Shown here: piece after piece, positions 25,987-35,900 of the stretch
Layout of the letters: every line of letters starts with the position of its first letter
How positions within the stretch are numbered: position 1 is the stretch's first letter
Assembly (NCBI GenBank): GCA_016235125.1
Contig: JACRLZ010000006.1
Span: 328,058 to 392,057 of the forward strand
Reading direction: 5' to 3'
Length of the DNA: 64,000 nt
Source of the DNA: Sphingobacteriales bacterium
GTDB lineage: Bacteria; Bacteroidota; Bacteroidia; Chitinophagales; Chitinophagaceae
Translations under genes and position numbers: made by a program
The notes under the pieces: model-generated
The model's input: only the letters and a program-made list of their open reading frames with translations
The model's database searches: none
What the model was told of the DNA's origin: nothing

Positions 25987-27114
25987 TTATTCAGTCAAAA
26001 AAATTTCAGCATTGTCTGGTGTTATCAAATGTGTTGTTGCTTTGGGGTAAGCATTGGTAAATGCACGGCTCACATTGCCCTTTGCTTTAGGGTTCCATTT
26101 ACACTCAAAGCCAGTAACAATTCCATCAACCTCTTCAATGTAATCAACTTCCTGCTGCGCCAAAGTACGCCAGAAAAAAGCAGACACATTTTTTCCGGTA
26201 TTGTTCAGAAATTTTAACCGCTCACTGATGAACCAGTTTTCCCAAAGTTGCCCAATATCCTGACGTAAATTTGCCGGGCTAAATTGATTAATAGCAGCAT
26301 TGCGCAAACCGTTATCGTAAAAATAGATCTTATAACTTTTTTTCAGCTCATTCCTCAGGTTTCGGCTGAAGGCCGGGAGCCTGAACACAATGAATGCTTT
26401 CTCCAGCAGATTAATATATTTTTCCACTGTTTCTGCATTCAGCCCGCAAAGCTGCCCCAGTTCATGATAGCTTATGAGCTGTGCTGTTTGAAATGCCAGC
26501 GCCTGTACCAGCTTTTCCAGCTTATCGGGTTTTTGAATCCTCTCCCAGGTAAGAATGTCTTTATAGAGATAGCTGTTGGCTAATTGTTTTAATAAAGCCT
26601 GCTCTTTACCGGGGGTAGTTACCACTTCGGGATAATAACCATAAATCAAACGATGGTGCAGCAACCTTTTTTCTTCAAGCAAAGAACTATGTTCTGCCAT
26701 TTCGCCAAACGATAGCGGATATAAATGGTATTCCCATTTGCGGCCGGTAAGCGGTTCATTTATTTTATTAGCCAGCTCAAATGCGGAAGAACCGGTGGCT
26801 ATCACTTTTACATTTTTGATATTATCGGTAATGAGTTTAATACAAAGTCCGATGTTTTCAATTCGCTGCGCTTCATCTATTACCACTGATTTGTGATGGC
26901 CGATCAAATTTTTTATTTTAGTAGAAGTGGGGTGTTCCAGCAGGCTTCTTATATCTGCCTCATCTCCATTCCAGAAAACTACGGGCTGGGCAAATTGCTT
27001 TTGCATTGAGTCAACGAGACTGGTTTTACCAGCTTGCCTCGGGCCAAGCAGTATAATAGCTTTCTTATCCTTCAGCCTGTTGCTAATACTGCTTTCCAGC
27101 CTTCTTTTTATCAT
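25987..27114 (-). CDS. DUF4143-type AAA ATPase
   Basis: A 375-aa ATPase of the widespread AAA_14-DUF4143 group. Walker A is GPRQAGKTS (about residue 24), Walker B is VVIDEAQRIENIG, and sensor-like ATGSSAFEL follows. The C-terminal DUF4143 part has SYHELGQLCGLNAETVEKYI, which looks like a winged helix, and then a nuclease-like fold with FECKWNPKAKGN. Proteins of this group are often mobile between genomes; their function is unclear. Repeated ATTTTTCGGAT boxes overlap its start. It heads the MEVHxHxH array. Confidence 0.88.
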   Translation of the reverse strand: MIKRRLESSISNRLKDKKAIILLGPRQAGKTSLVDSMQKQFAQPVVFWNGDEADIRSLLEHPTSTKIKNLIGHHKSVVIDEAQRIENIGLCIKLITDNIKNVKVIATGSSAFELANKINEPLTGRKWEYHLYPLSFGEMAEHSSLLEEKRLLHHRLIYGYYPEVVTTPGKEQALLKQLANSYLYKDILTWERIQKPDKLEKLVQALAFQTAQLISYHELGQLCGLNAETVEKYINLLEKAFIVFRLPAFSRNLRNELKKSYKIYFYDNGLRNAAINQFSPANLRQDIGQLWENWFISERLKFLNNTGKNVSAFFWRTLAQQEVDYIEEVDGIVTGFECKWNPKAKGNVSRAFTNAYPKATTHLITPDNAEIFLTE

Positions 27115-27174
27115 TTTTCGGATATTTCCGTAAAATTAATAGATATTTTTCGGATTTATCCAAAAAATATCTAT
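27113..27174 (-). promoter_or_regulatory. Repeated boxes and hairpin upstream of the DUF4143 ATPase
   Basis: ATTTTTCGGAT occurs at 27113-27123 (over the start codon) and again at 27145-27155, 32 bp apart. The second lies in a 16-bp near-perfect inverted repeat, 27139-27154 with 27159-27174 (one mismatch). This could be an operator for the ATPase gene and/or the terminator of the acylase gene, whose stop is inside it. Confidence 0.5.
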
Positions 27175-29456
27175 TCTCCCGGATGATAAACTCTTTCCAC
27201 ATGCTTCAGAACATCTTCCCTGTAAAACAACACATCTTTGAATTGTCCTTTGCTGTACATCAGTCCCTGATCAAAGAAATGCGGTGAACTTTCATCGCCG
27301 CTTTCGCCGCCGGCGAGTAATGATTTTGCTTTGATCCGTTTCCCTCCAAGGGAGTCTTTGCGGACGAATTCTACTGCACAGATGAAACTGTTTCCGTTAA
27401 CGCCATATCTTTTGATTGTGCCCTGGAAAGTTTTGCTGGTATAAGAAGGCAGCATTCCCCATGTAGAAGAAACAAATCCTACCGGGTAACTGGGTTTGCT
27501 GTCATCAAATTTATTGTCAATGTCTGAAGAGATCCTTTGAAAACGGTTGATGCGGCCCCAGGGCATTTGCCAGCGGCCAAATTTATTCTCCAGTTCATTG
27601 ATGCTGGCAAGCAGGGGTATCAATAATTCTTCGGGGTTTGCATTGGCGGCAAAATATTTTGCTTTGTCCACAAGGTCAGCTTCATCGTCATCAATAATTT
27701 TAGTTCTGAAAATATTGGGCAATAGCTTTTGTCCCCATTCAACAGCCAGTGTGGTGGCAACAGAATTTTCATTGCAGCGATAGTCCCAGTTCTTTAACAA
27801 GGTGACGGGACCCACCAGCAACGCATACAAGGTATCGGGATACGCTATGTTTTTTTCAAATGCATTTACCAGGGCAGGCACCAGTACTTCAAAAGCTGCT
27901 AACCTTGTATCATATCCTGCTTTGATCACTTTTTCAATATTGTATTTGTTTCCTTCGGCCAGCACTCTTACAGCATTGATGCCACGGAAATTTTCTCCAT
28001 CCGGCGCCATGTAGGCAGGATAGTTTTCTCTTTTCGGACTGTTAACTCCTGCAACAGTAAAAGGAGTGGAGTTGCAGTTCTGTAACCAGCCATTCGGTGG
28101 ATTAATACATTGCACCGTTTTAGAAATATCATGATAGCCTTTCCATTCGGTAGAAGTTATGCTCCCATCTACTGCTTTACTCCAGTCATATTTTATATCT
28201 CTTTCGGGAATGCGGTTGCCATGCCAGTAAGCAATATTGCCTTCCGCATCGGCATACACAGTGTTGTTGGAGATATTTCCTTTAAGGTCCAATGTCTTTT
28301 TAAAATCTTCCAGGCCCTTTGCCTTTGTTCTTTGCCAGCATTGAATCAACCCGTTCATGATGCGGTTATCGGCTTTTACACTCAGCCATTGCCCGTTTTT
28401 TTTAGCCATCACCGGGCCATGATGAGTAAAGAGGGCATTGATGGTTTTTGCTTCGAAATTGTTTTCACTTTTATATTTCAGTGTAATTTTTTCTTCTGTT
28501 ACTTTCTTTTCTTTTCCGTCATACTCATATACCCACCCGTTTCCCTGCCCGACTGGGTCATTCAGGCGGGCTTTCTTTGAAATTTTTTCAATGTAAGTAT
28601 CGGCTGCATCCACAGCGCTGCTGGTATGCATCCATCCGCAGTGTTCATTAAAGCCCTGGTAAATGAAAAATTGCCCCCATGTTACAGCGCCGTACACATT
28701 CAATCCCTCCTCACTTACCATGTGCACTTCGGGGCGAAAGTAAAAAGTAACATGCGGGTTAATATATAATATAGCATTACCCCTTTCGGTGATCTTTGGA
28801 GAAAAGGCAAAACCATTGGAGCCGGTTGGGTTTTCTTCAGGGAAAGATTCCGGAGCCTGTCCCGAACTTGATTCGGGATCGGGCCCGGAATGACGAACTT
28901 CGTTGTTTGTGGCAACAGGCTCATCTCCCGAATACAAATCTTTTAAATCTGCTGCGGTTAGGTCGGCGGTGTTGATGGCGCCAATGCTTCCATCGGTCCA
29001 TAGCAGTGGATACCAGGGTTGAAATTTGGTGAGCAATGCCGGTTTTACATCAGGATGTTTGTATAAATAGTAATTAATGCCATCGGCAAAAGCATTACAA
29101 AGCTTCTTCAGCCAGTCAGGTGCTTTTTTAAAATCTCTGATGGCATCGGATGAATCAATGATCATTCTTATCAGCAAGTCATCATATAAAGAACTTTCTC
29201 CTTTTACTTCACTCATTCTGCCCAGCTTTTCAATATAGTTCATCTCCACCCGTTTAAAATCATCTTCGCATTGGGCATACATCAATCCAAACACGGCATC
29301 TGCATCCGTCTTTCCATAAATATGCGGTATGCCCCAGTTGTCACGGATGATGCTGACATGGTTGGCTTGCTGTTGCCAGCGGCTTATACCATCTTTTGTA
29401 AGTGGCTGGGCAAGTAAATGAACCGGAAAAAGGAGAAAAAGAAATATTTTTTTCAT
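27171..29456 (-). CDS. Penicillin-acylase-family Ntn hydrolase with repeat insert in the spacer
   Basis: Exported 761-aa precursor (signal ends LLAQ) of the penicillin/acyl-homoserine-lactone acylase family. The alpha part begins with SIIRDNWGIPHIYG and AVFGLMYAQCEDDF. The predicted autocleavage site is TG-SNGFAF: S213 would be the new N terminus of the beta chain and the nucleophile. Later family segments include HHGPV and the long C-terminal half ending HVERVYHPGE. Just before the cleavage site, residues about 187-206 (HSGPDPESSSGQAPES) are encoded by palindromic repeat DNA and lie in the spacer removed on maturation. The substrate is unknown: an N-acyl amide such as an acyl amino acid or homoserine lactone. 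Confidence 0.9.
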   Translation of the reverse strand: MKKIFLFLLFPVHLLAQPLTKDGISRWQQQANHVSIIRDNWGIPHIYGKTDADAVFGLMYAQCEDDFKRVEMNYIEKLGRMSEVKGESSLYDDLLIRMIIDSSDAIRDFKKAPDWLKKLCNAFADGINYYLYKHPDVKPALLTKFQPWYPLLWTDGSIGAINTADLTAADLKDLYSGDEPVATNNEVRHSGPDPESSSGQAPESFPEENPTGSNGFAFSPKITERGNAILYINPHVTFYFRPEVHMVSEEGLNVYGAVTWGQFFIYQGFNEHCGWMHTSSAVDAADTYIEKISKKARLNDPVGQGNGWVYEYDGKEKKVTEEKITLKYKSENNFEAKTINALFTHHGPVMAKKNGQWLSVKADNRIMNGLIQCWQRTKAKGLEDFKKTLDLKGNISNNTVYADAEGNIAYWHGNRIPERDIKYDWSKAVDGSITSTEWKGYHDISKTVQCINPPNGWLQNCNSTPFTVAGVNSPKRENYPAYMAPDGENFRGINAVRVLAEGNKYNIEKVIKAGYDTRLAAFEVLVPALVNAFEKNIAYPDTLYALLVGPVTLLKNWDYRCNENSVATTLAVEWGQKLLPNIFRTKIIDDDEADLVDKAKYFAANANPEELLIPLLASINELENKFGRWQMPWGRINRFQRISSDIDNKFDDSKPSYPVGFVSSTWGMLPSYTSKTFQGTIKRYGVNGNSFICAVEFVRKDSLGGKRIKAKSLLAGGESGDESSPHFFDQGLMYSKGQFKDVLFYREDVLKHVERVYHPGE
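28846..28894 (+). repeat. Nested palindrome inside the acylase spacer
   Basis: Outer arms ATTCCGG (28847-28853) and CCGGAAT (28885-28891), inner hairpin TCCCGAA (28860-28866) with TTCGGGA (28872-28878). On the minus strand it reads in frame as SGPDPESSSGQAPES, unlike acylase sequence. Confidence 0.75.
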
Positions 29457-29497
29457 AGAGTAAATATAATTGTTAATCGAATGATTATATATCGCTG

Positions 29498-29520
29498 TAT
29501 TTCAATAATCTATTGAAATA
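29498..29520. promoter_or_regulatory. Perfect 10-bp inverted repeat between divergent genes
   Basis: TATTTCAATA (29498-29507), a 3-base gap, and TATTGAAATA (29511-29520), between the divergent acylase and multi-PAS kinase genes (196-bp gap, very AT-rich). It may be an operator; there is no T-run typical of a terminator. Confidence 0.4.
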
Positions 29521-29652
29521 ACGGTATAATAAAAAAGATTGTCAGTTTTATATTATATAAAATAGCCTACCTTTTAATACCTGCCTCCTATGAATCTTCA
29601 GCCTTTAGGATCAATTTCCGGACATTGATTCTTAATTATAATCAGAACTTTT

Positions 29653-32600
29653 ATGTCTGTCAGACAACGCTTCAAAAAGTTCTCGTTTATTTTCAGCGTG
29701 GCAGTAGCCCTTGTTGGATTTCTTGTGCTTATCGGCTGGGCAGGAAATATTACTGTTCTCAAAAGCATTTCCCCGCAATGGATCAGCATGAAGGCCAATG
29801 CGGCGCTTTGTTTTTTACTGGCAGGCAGCACCGTGATCCTGGTTAACAGGGAAAGAAAGACTCCAGGCTCAGAAATAATAGCTTCTGTCTTTTCGTTTAT
29901 CATCTTTTCAACAGGAACAGTTACCGTACTTGAATACATTTTCGGTTTCAATGCAGGTATTGATGAATTACTTTTTAAGGACAGGCAAACTATTTTTCCT
30001 GAACTCACCCCCGGACGACAATCTGTATTTTCTGCAGCATATTTTATGCTTTTCGGATTTTGTTATTTGCCTGGCATTAAAAAAATAATGAAACCCTCAT
30101 TATTTCAACTGATTCACATAATGTCCGGGATTTTTGCTCTGGCAGCTGCTATGAGTTATTTATTTGGCACTTATTTTTTTATTGGGGTTTCGCTAAAGTT
30201 CATCTATGTAATTCATTCTACGCTTGCTTTTCTGTTATTGATATTGGCGGTACTGTTTTCGCAACCCGATACCGGAATAATGAAACTGGTGAGCAGTAAT
30301 ACCAGCGGAGGCAGAGTTATCCGCAGCACCCTGCCCTTGTTTATTTTCATTTTTATTGTACTTGGCTGGTTACGACTTAAAGGAGAGCAGGCGGGGTTAT
30401 ATAATGAGGAACTTGGTATTTCAATCTTCATATTGGCCATGATCATTATTTTGGGTTACCTTTTATTTTGGGGTGCAGCATCCTTTACCCGATCCGAAGA
30501 GGCGCTGATGCAGTCAGAAGAAAGACTGATCAAAGCAAATAAAAACCTGGAACTGGCCGAACAACAAGCCGGCATTGGGAACTGGGAATATGATGTGGGA
30601 TCAAAATTCAGTCACTGGTCCAAAGAAGTGTTCAGGATTTTTGATATGCCCCCGGATGCAAAACCACCTTCGAACAAAGAATTTCTTGAACTGATCCATC
30701 CCGATGACCGGCCGCCGTTTATTGAATTTCTCAATCAGTTGCTGGAACAAAAAAATGTAAAAACAATTATTTTCAGAACCAACCCGAAAAAACTCAGGTT
30801 GAAATATCTGCTTCCGGGCTGGCAGGTAATAAAAGATGATAAAGGAATCCCCAAAAAATATTTTGGAACCCTGCAGGATATCACCGAAAGGGTAGAAGCA
30901 AAAACGGCATTAAAGCAGCGGGAAGAGTTATTTTCAAAGGCTTTTCATTCAAGGGTATTCGGGCTGGCCATTCTCAACGGGGAAAACCAGGTGATCAATA
31001 TTAATGATACACTGGCCGGTCTGCTGGAATACAAAAAAGAAGAACTGATAGGGAAAAAATGTTCGGAGATAGAATTGACCAGTCCGGATTATCTCAAAAA
31101 AAGGGGTGAACTCGGATTGATGTTAATGCAAAAAGGAAGCATTGAAAACTATGAACTGGAACTGCTGACCCGAAGTGGAAAAATGTTAAGCCTTCTGCTT
31201 TCTGTAGAACCATTAAACCTGGGCAATGCCCCTCACTGGCTGATTTCATTTGTAGATATAACTGAGAAAAGAAAAGCCGAAAAAGAACTGGCAGAAAGTG
31301 AAACCCGGCTGCGGGCCATTTTAGATACCGTACCGGAGTGTGTCAAAATAATTGATAGCAATGGCGAGTTAACGTATATGAACCCTGCCGGCCTGGCGAT
31401 GATGGAAACAGACGATTTTGAAATGGTAAAAGGAAGAAAGGGGTTGGGCAATATTCATACTCCCTATTTAAAAGAGTTTTACAGACTGGTCACAAATGTT
31501 TTTTCCGGTACTCCCGGAAAAATGGAATATGAAATTACCGGTTTTAAAGGCACTCACCGCTGGATGGAAACCCATATGGTGCCGCTAAGAGATGAAGAAA
31601 AAAACATCGTTTCCCTGTTAGCGGTAACCCGTGACATATCTGACCGGAAGAGATCAGAAGAAGAAATCAAAAAAGCGATAGAGCGATATGAGCTGATAGG
31701 CAAAGCCACCAATGATGCTGTTTGGGAGTGGGATTTGCGCAGCAATGACATCTGGGGCAATGACAGTTTTTATAAACTCTATGGACTAAACAGGCAAACC
31801 GATAATTTGAATACACTTGAGCCTTATACCCACACACATCCGGATGATGTATTAAAAATGAAAACAGCATTAGATGATGCTTTTAAACAACAGCAGCAAT
31901 CCGTAGGATTTGAATTCCGTTTCAGGATGCAGGATAATACATACCGGACATTCCTGGATCGGGTATTTATCAGCTACGATGAAAAAGGACAACCTGAAAG
32001 ATTGATAGGAGCCATGCTCGACATTACTGACCGAAAAAAAACAGAAGCGCAAATAAAAGAATACAACGAACAATTACGGCAATTAGCTGCCAATCTGCAA
32101 ACCATCAGGGAAGACGAACGACAAAGAATTGGCCGTGAGGTGCATGATGAACTGGGCCAATGGCTGGCCGTTTTGAAAATGGAAATAGCCCGGATTAAAA
32201 AAATAAAGGAAGATGAAAAAACCCTGGATGAATCGATAGCCATAATGCTGCAGCAGGTGGATGGATGTATACAGTCGTCCAAAAGAATTGCCACAGAACT
32301 ACGACCCACACTGATAGATGACATGGGACTGATTGCCGCTCTTGAGTGGCAGGCAGAAGAGTTTGGGAAAAGAGCTCACATAAAGTCGGCATTTAAAACA
32401 GATCTTGATAAATTGAAGTTGCCCATTGATTTTGCCATTGCCATCTTCCGTATTTTCCAGGAATCACTCACTAATGTGATGCGGCATGCGGAAGCTACTG
32501 TTGTCACAAGCTCTCTTTTCATAAAAAAGGGGAATATTGTATTAAAAATTAAAGATAACGGGAAGGGGTTTGATACAGCTATAATCGGCACCAAAAAAAC

Positions 32601-32718
32601 AATGGGATTGATAGGGATGAGAGAAAGGGTCCTGCTGATGAATGGAACCTATGCGATAAACTCCACACCCGATAAAGGCACAGAAATAACAGTGACCATT
32701 CCTGTGCCTACCGACTGA
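29653..32718 (+). CDS. Multi-PAS membrane histidine kinase (NarX/LuxR-system type)
   Basis: A 1021-aa sensor kinase. Residues 1-280 hold about eight membrane helices, a MASE-like integral sensor. Four PAS domains follow (about 295-405, 415-535, 540-665, 670-795), with typical ends such as GTLQDITERVEAK and AVTRDISDRKRSEE. Then comes a coiled coil and the HisKA_3 helix ERQRIGREVHDELGQWLAVL with phospho-His H831. The ATPase domain has a FQESLTNVMRHA N box, KDNGKGF and GLIGMRERV. HisKA_3 kinases pair with LuxR-type regulators, but none is adjacent, so it is an orphan here. Confidence 0.92.
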   Translation: MSVRQRFKKFSFIFSVAVALVGFLVLIGWAGNITVLKSISPQWISMKANAALCFLLAGSTVILVNRERKTPGSEIIASVFSFIIFSTGTVTVLEYIFGFNAGIDELLFKDRQTIFPELTPGRQSVFSAAYFMLFGFCYLPGIKKIMKPSLFQLIHIMSGIFALAAAMSYLFGTYFFIGVSLKFIYVIHSTLAFLLLILAVLFSQPDTGIMKLVSSNTSGGRVIRSTLPLFIFIFIVLGWLRLKGEQAGLYNEELGISIFILAMIIILGYLLFWGAASFTRSEEALMQSEERLIKANKNLELAEQQAGIGNWEYDVGSKFSHWSKEVFRIFDMPPDAKPPSNKEFLELIHPDDRPPFIEFLNQLLEQKNVKTIIFRTNPKKLRLKYLLPGWQVIKDDKGIPKKYFGTLQDITERVEAKTALKQREELFSKAFHSRVFGLAILNGENQVININDTLAGLLEYKKEELIGKKCSEIELTSPDYLKKRGELGLMLMQKGSIENYELELLTRSGKMLSLLLSVEPLNLGNAPHWLISFVDITEKRKAEKELAESETRLRAILDTVPECVKIIDSNGELTYMNPAGLAMMETDDFEMVKGRKGLGNIHTPYLKEFYRLVTNVFSGTPGKMEYEITGFKGTHRWMETHMVPLRDEEKNIVSLLAVTRDISDRKRSEEEIKKAIERYELIGKATNDAVWEWDLRSNDIWGNDSFYKLYGLNRQTDNLNTLEPYTHTHPDDVLKMKTALDDAFKQQQQSVGFEFRFRMQDNTYRTFLDRVFISYDEKGQPERLIGAMLDITDRKKTEAQIKEYNEQLRQLAANLQTIREDERQRIGREVHDELGQWLAVLKMEIARIKKIKEDEKTLDESIAIMLQQVDGCIQSSKRIATELRPTLIDDMGLIAALEWQAEEFGKRAHIKSAFKTDLDKLKLPIDFAIAIFRIFQESLTNVMRHAEATVVTSSLFIKKGNIVLKIKDNGKGFDTAIIGTKKTMGLIGMRERVLLMNGTYAINSTPDKGTEITVTIPVPTD

Positions 32719-32769
32719 ACTTTTCTGTCATAAACGTAACTTGCCCGAAAAGTAAAAAGAAGTCAACCC

Positions 32770-32937
32770 ATGCTGATTATTATACTGGCTGCATTAGTGG
32801 CGCTCTCACTTTTCTTTTATTTCAATAACCAGCGGATAAAGCGGATGGAAGAATACCATGAACGCAGCAAGGAGCGGTTTGAAAAACTGCTGGAGACACT
32901 TAAAAAGAAAAAAGAAGAACAGGAGGAAAACAAATAG
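32770..32937 (+). CDS. 55-aa membrane-anchored coiled-coil protein
   Basis: The ATG at 32770 encodes a hydrophobic start (LIIILAALVALSLFFYF) followed by a charged helix (RIKRMEEYHERSKERFEKLL...KKKKEEQEENK) ending at TAG 32937. The arrangement is anchor plus coiled coil. It lies 51 bases after the kinase gene on the same strand, so it may be co-transcribed. Function unknown. Confidence 0.6.
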   Translation: MLIIILAALVALSLFFYFNNQRIKRMEEYHERSKERFEKLLETLKKKKEEQEENK

Positions 32938-32989
32938 GGTTATTTGTGATTATTGATTAAGAAGCAGTGCCCGGATAGCTTACGCAATA

Positions 32990-35900
32990 TCAATTTCCCT
33001 CCACAATCTTTATCTCTTCATCCGTGAGGCCGTACAGCGCATACACCATGGCATCTATTTCTTTATCTGTTGTATCTATAATAGTTTGCAAGGCAAGGGC
33101 TTTGGTTTTTTGTTCTTCAAAATAATTCATCCACTCTGCCTGCTGCGGCAGGGCGGGTTTTATTTTTTGTTTGCTGAGTTCTTTTAAAAAATCGGCAAAA
33201 GAAAGCGATGGCCATTGCTCTAATTTTTTATTTAGCTGCACAGCCGGAAAATTACTTTGCAGCAATTGCAGTAACTGCTGCTTTAACTCCTGCAACTCTT
33301 TATTTGTTGCCAGCATGATGTCGGCTTTGGCGATGAAAGGGAGCTGTTGTTCTTCTGTTGCTATTTTAACAGGAAATTTTCTTAAGTCTTGAAGAATGAC
33401 CTTCGGAAACATTTGCCTAACCGATTTAGGGGTATTTTTTATAAAGTAAAATGAAAGTAAAGTGCTATTTATTATAGCAAGGATATATTTTAATGAATAT
33501 AAAGATTCATCTTTTTCTACAATTGCAATATTGCTTCTATTAAAAAGATAAATCTCATCGTTAAATGTTGAGATTATACATTTTGGAAAAATTCCGGTAA
33601 TTTCTCGAACTATTATTTTATTTCCAGAAAAAATATCAAATGTTCTTGGTGCCGCTAAGTGATCTCCATATTTAAGAAACATACCAGCCCAAGTAAAACT
33701 ATATCTTCCCACATCCTTTCCATCTAAATACATATATGTTGAATCATCAAGTTTGTGGTTATAATCGTAAGGTCTGTTCTCAACATCTTCCTTAGTTTGC
33801 TTTGGATTTCCTTTTCCAACTTCATATGCCTGTAACCCTGCTTTGACTGTTGCAATACTATCTACTTCTTCTGAATTGATTTTAAGTTTTTGAGTAATTG
33901 TCTCACTTAGTTTATCAGCAAAGACTTTAAATTCAAAACCTTCTTCATTGGAAAAAATATTTTGTTCTTTGGTATTAATTTCAAAAAAATCCTGCCCTTT
34001 GTTCTCTTTAATAGTAACTATATTGTTGGACTGCTTGTTTTTTTCTGCAATAAGAATTATTGTTTCGACGTTTACATTTTCAAATGAATACCCAAGTAAA
34101 TTGATAATTTGTTTTAAGGAAACATTTTTAATTAAATATTCTCTTAGGTTTTTTGCAGAACTCACCATTAACCAAGCATTGGGTACAATTAACCCCAGAC
34201 TCCCATTAGTTTTTAAAATTTGGTTACTTCTTTCAATAAAAAGTAAATATGTGTTTACTTGATATAAAGCCGAATGATATTTTTCGGCGTAATATTTTTT
34301 ATCAGCTTCTGTAATTTTTTCTCTTGCAAAAACATACGGCGGGTTCCCAATCACCACATCAAAGCCACCTTTCTCAAAAATTTTTGGAAATGCTTTTTGC
34401 CAGTTAAATGCTTTATCGCCAGCTACGGCGGGGTCATCTATTAAACTATTGCCGCATTGTATATGGCTGGTAAGGCTGCTCAGCTTACGGTCTTTTTTTG
34501 CGGTACGCAGCCAAAGGCTCAGGCGTGCAATCTCTACGGCCTCTTCATTTATATCTACACCGTACAAATTTTTTTCCAGTATCTCATTATCCAGATCAGT
34601 CAATACAAATGCATCGCCAAATAAATTTGCTTTTAATTCATCAATATGCCGGTGCTCGGCTATTAAATATTCCAGTGCCTGGTTTAAAAATGCACCGCTG
34701 CCACAGGCGGGGTCGCAAATAGTGAGTTGCAGCAGCCAGTGGCGGTATTCATCCAGCAGCTTTACTAACCGTTCTCTTTTTTTATCTTTCTGTTTGCGGT
34801 AAGCAAATACTTCTTCACTAATGGATAGTTCGTTTTTCTTTTGTTCGCATAATGCGCCAACGGTATTGGCCACTATGTATTTGGTAATATAGCGGGGTGT
34901 ATAGAAAATGCCGTCCTTCTTCCTTTTGGTTTTTGCTTTATCTATTGCATTGCCTGCGGCTTCGGCCTGCAGTTCTTCTATTTCATTCAGGCTGTGTTCA
35001 AAAATATGGCCGAGTATGTTTACATCAATCTCTGTTTGAAAATCATAATTGCTTAAGGCAATACAACTGTCATGTAAAATGGTATCATCAATTTTTATAT
35101 GGTCCAGTATTTCATCGGCAGCAAACAGGCCACCGTTGTAAGCAAAGATGTCCTGGTGTTTTCCTTCGTGGCCTGTATTGAGATAACCAAAGTATTTTCT
35201 GAAACGGTCGTACAAAGGCACATAGTTATCCAGGTCTTTCAATTTTTCCCAGTCCACTAATATAATCCGGACACTGTTGGCCGGCACAAGCAACCGGTCT
35301 TCTGCAAAAAGGATAAATAAAAAACGGTCGAGCAGTTTTTGTGTTTTTTTAAACAGTTCAATTTTTGAATACTGCGGGTTTAACTCAACGATATTATAAA
35401 ATAGTTTTTTGCGGAAGCCGGAGTAATCTGCATAGAGTTGTTTGGTAACGGCTTCTTCCTGCGTAAGCGATGCTTGTTTTATGAGCAGCGGAATATTTTT
35501 AAAAATAGTTTGTTCACTGAGGCAGAGGTATAAAAGAGCAAACCGATCCTGTGTGAGTGTAAACAAATCAAATTCTTCATACTCGATGGCATCATTAATA
35601 TAAAAACGCAGCTTTTGAAAATTGGCGGTGATAACATAAGTGCAATCAGGATGGCGGTGCTTGTAACCAAATGCCTGTTTCTCTATTTTATCCAGATCGG
35701 TGGTGGTGGTATCTTTTAATTCTATTACAGCAACCACTTTGCCGCCGTGTAAAATTGCACCATCGCTTTTTGTACTGTCAGCTTCGGTTTTCTTTTCCAG
35801 TACAAAATTATAATCAGGCTGCGGGTTGAGTGTGTAGCCGAGTACGTTTACAAAAAGATCCCGTACAAAACCTTCCTGGTATTCTTCTTCTTTATTGTTC

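Noticed and set aside
25987..27114. Toxin-antitoxin or transposition ATPase
   Set aside because: Walker motifs with the DUF4143 end fit the AAA_14 group; no toxin, antitoxin or transposase partner is next to it.
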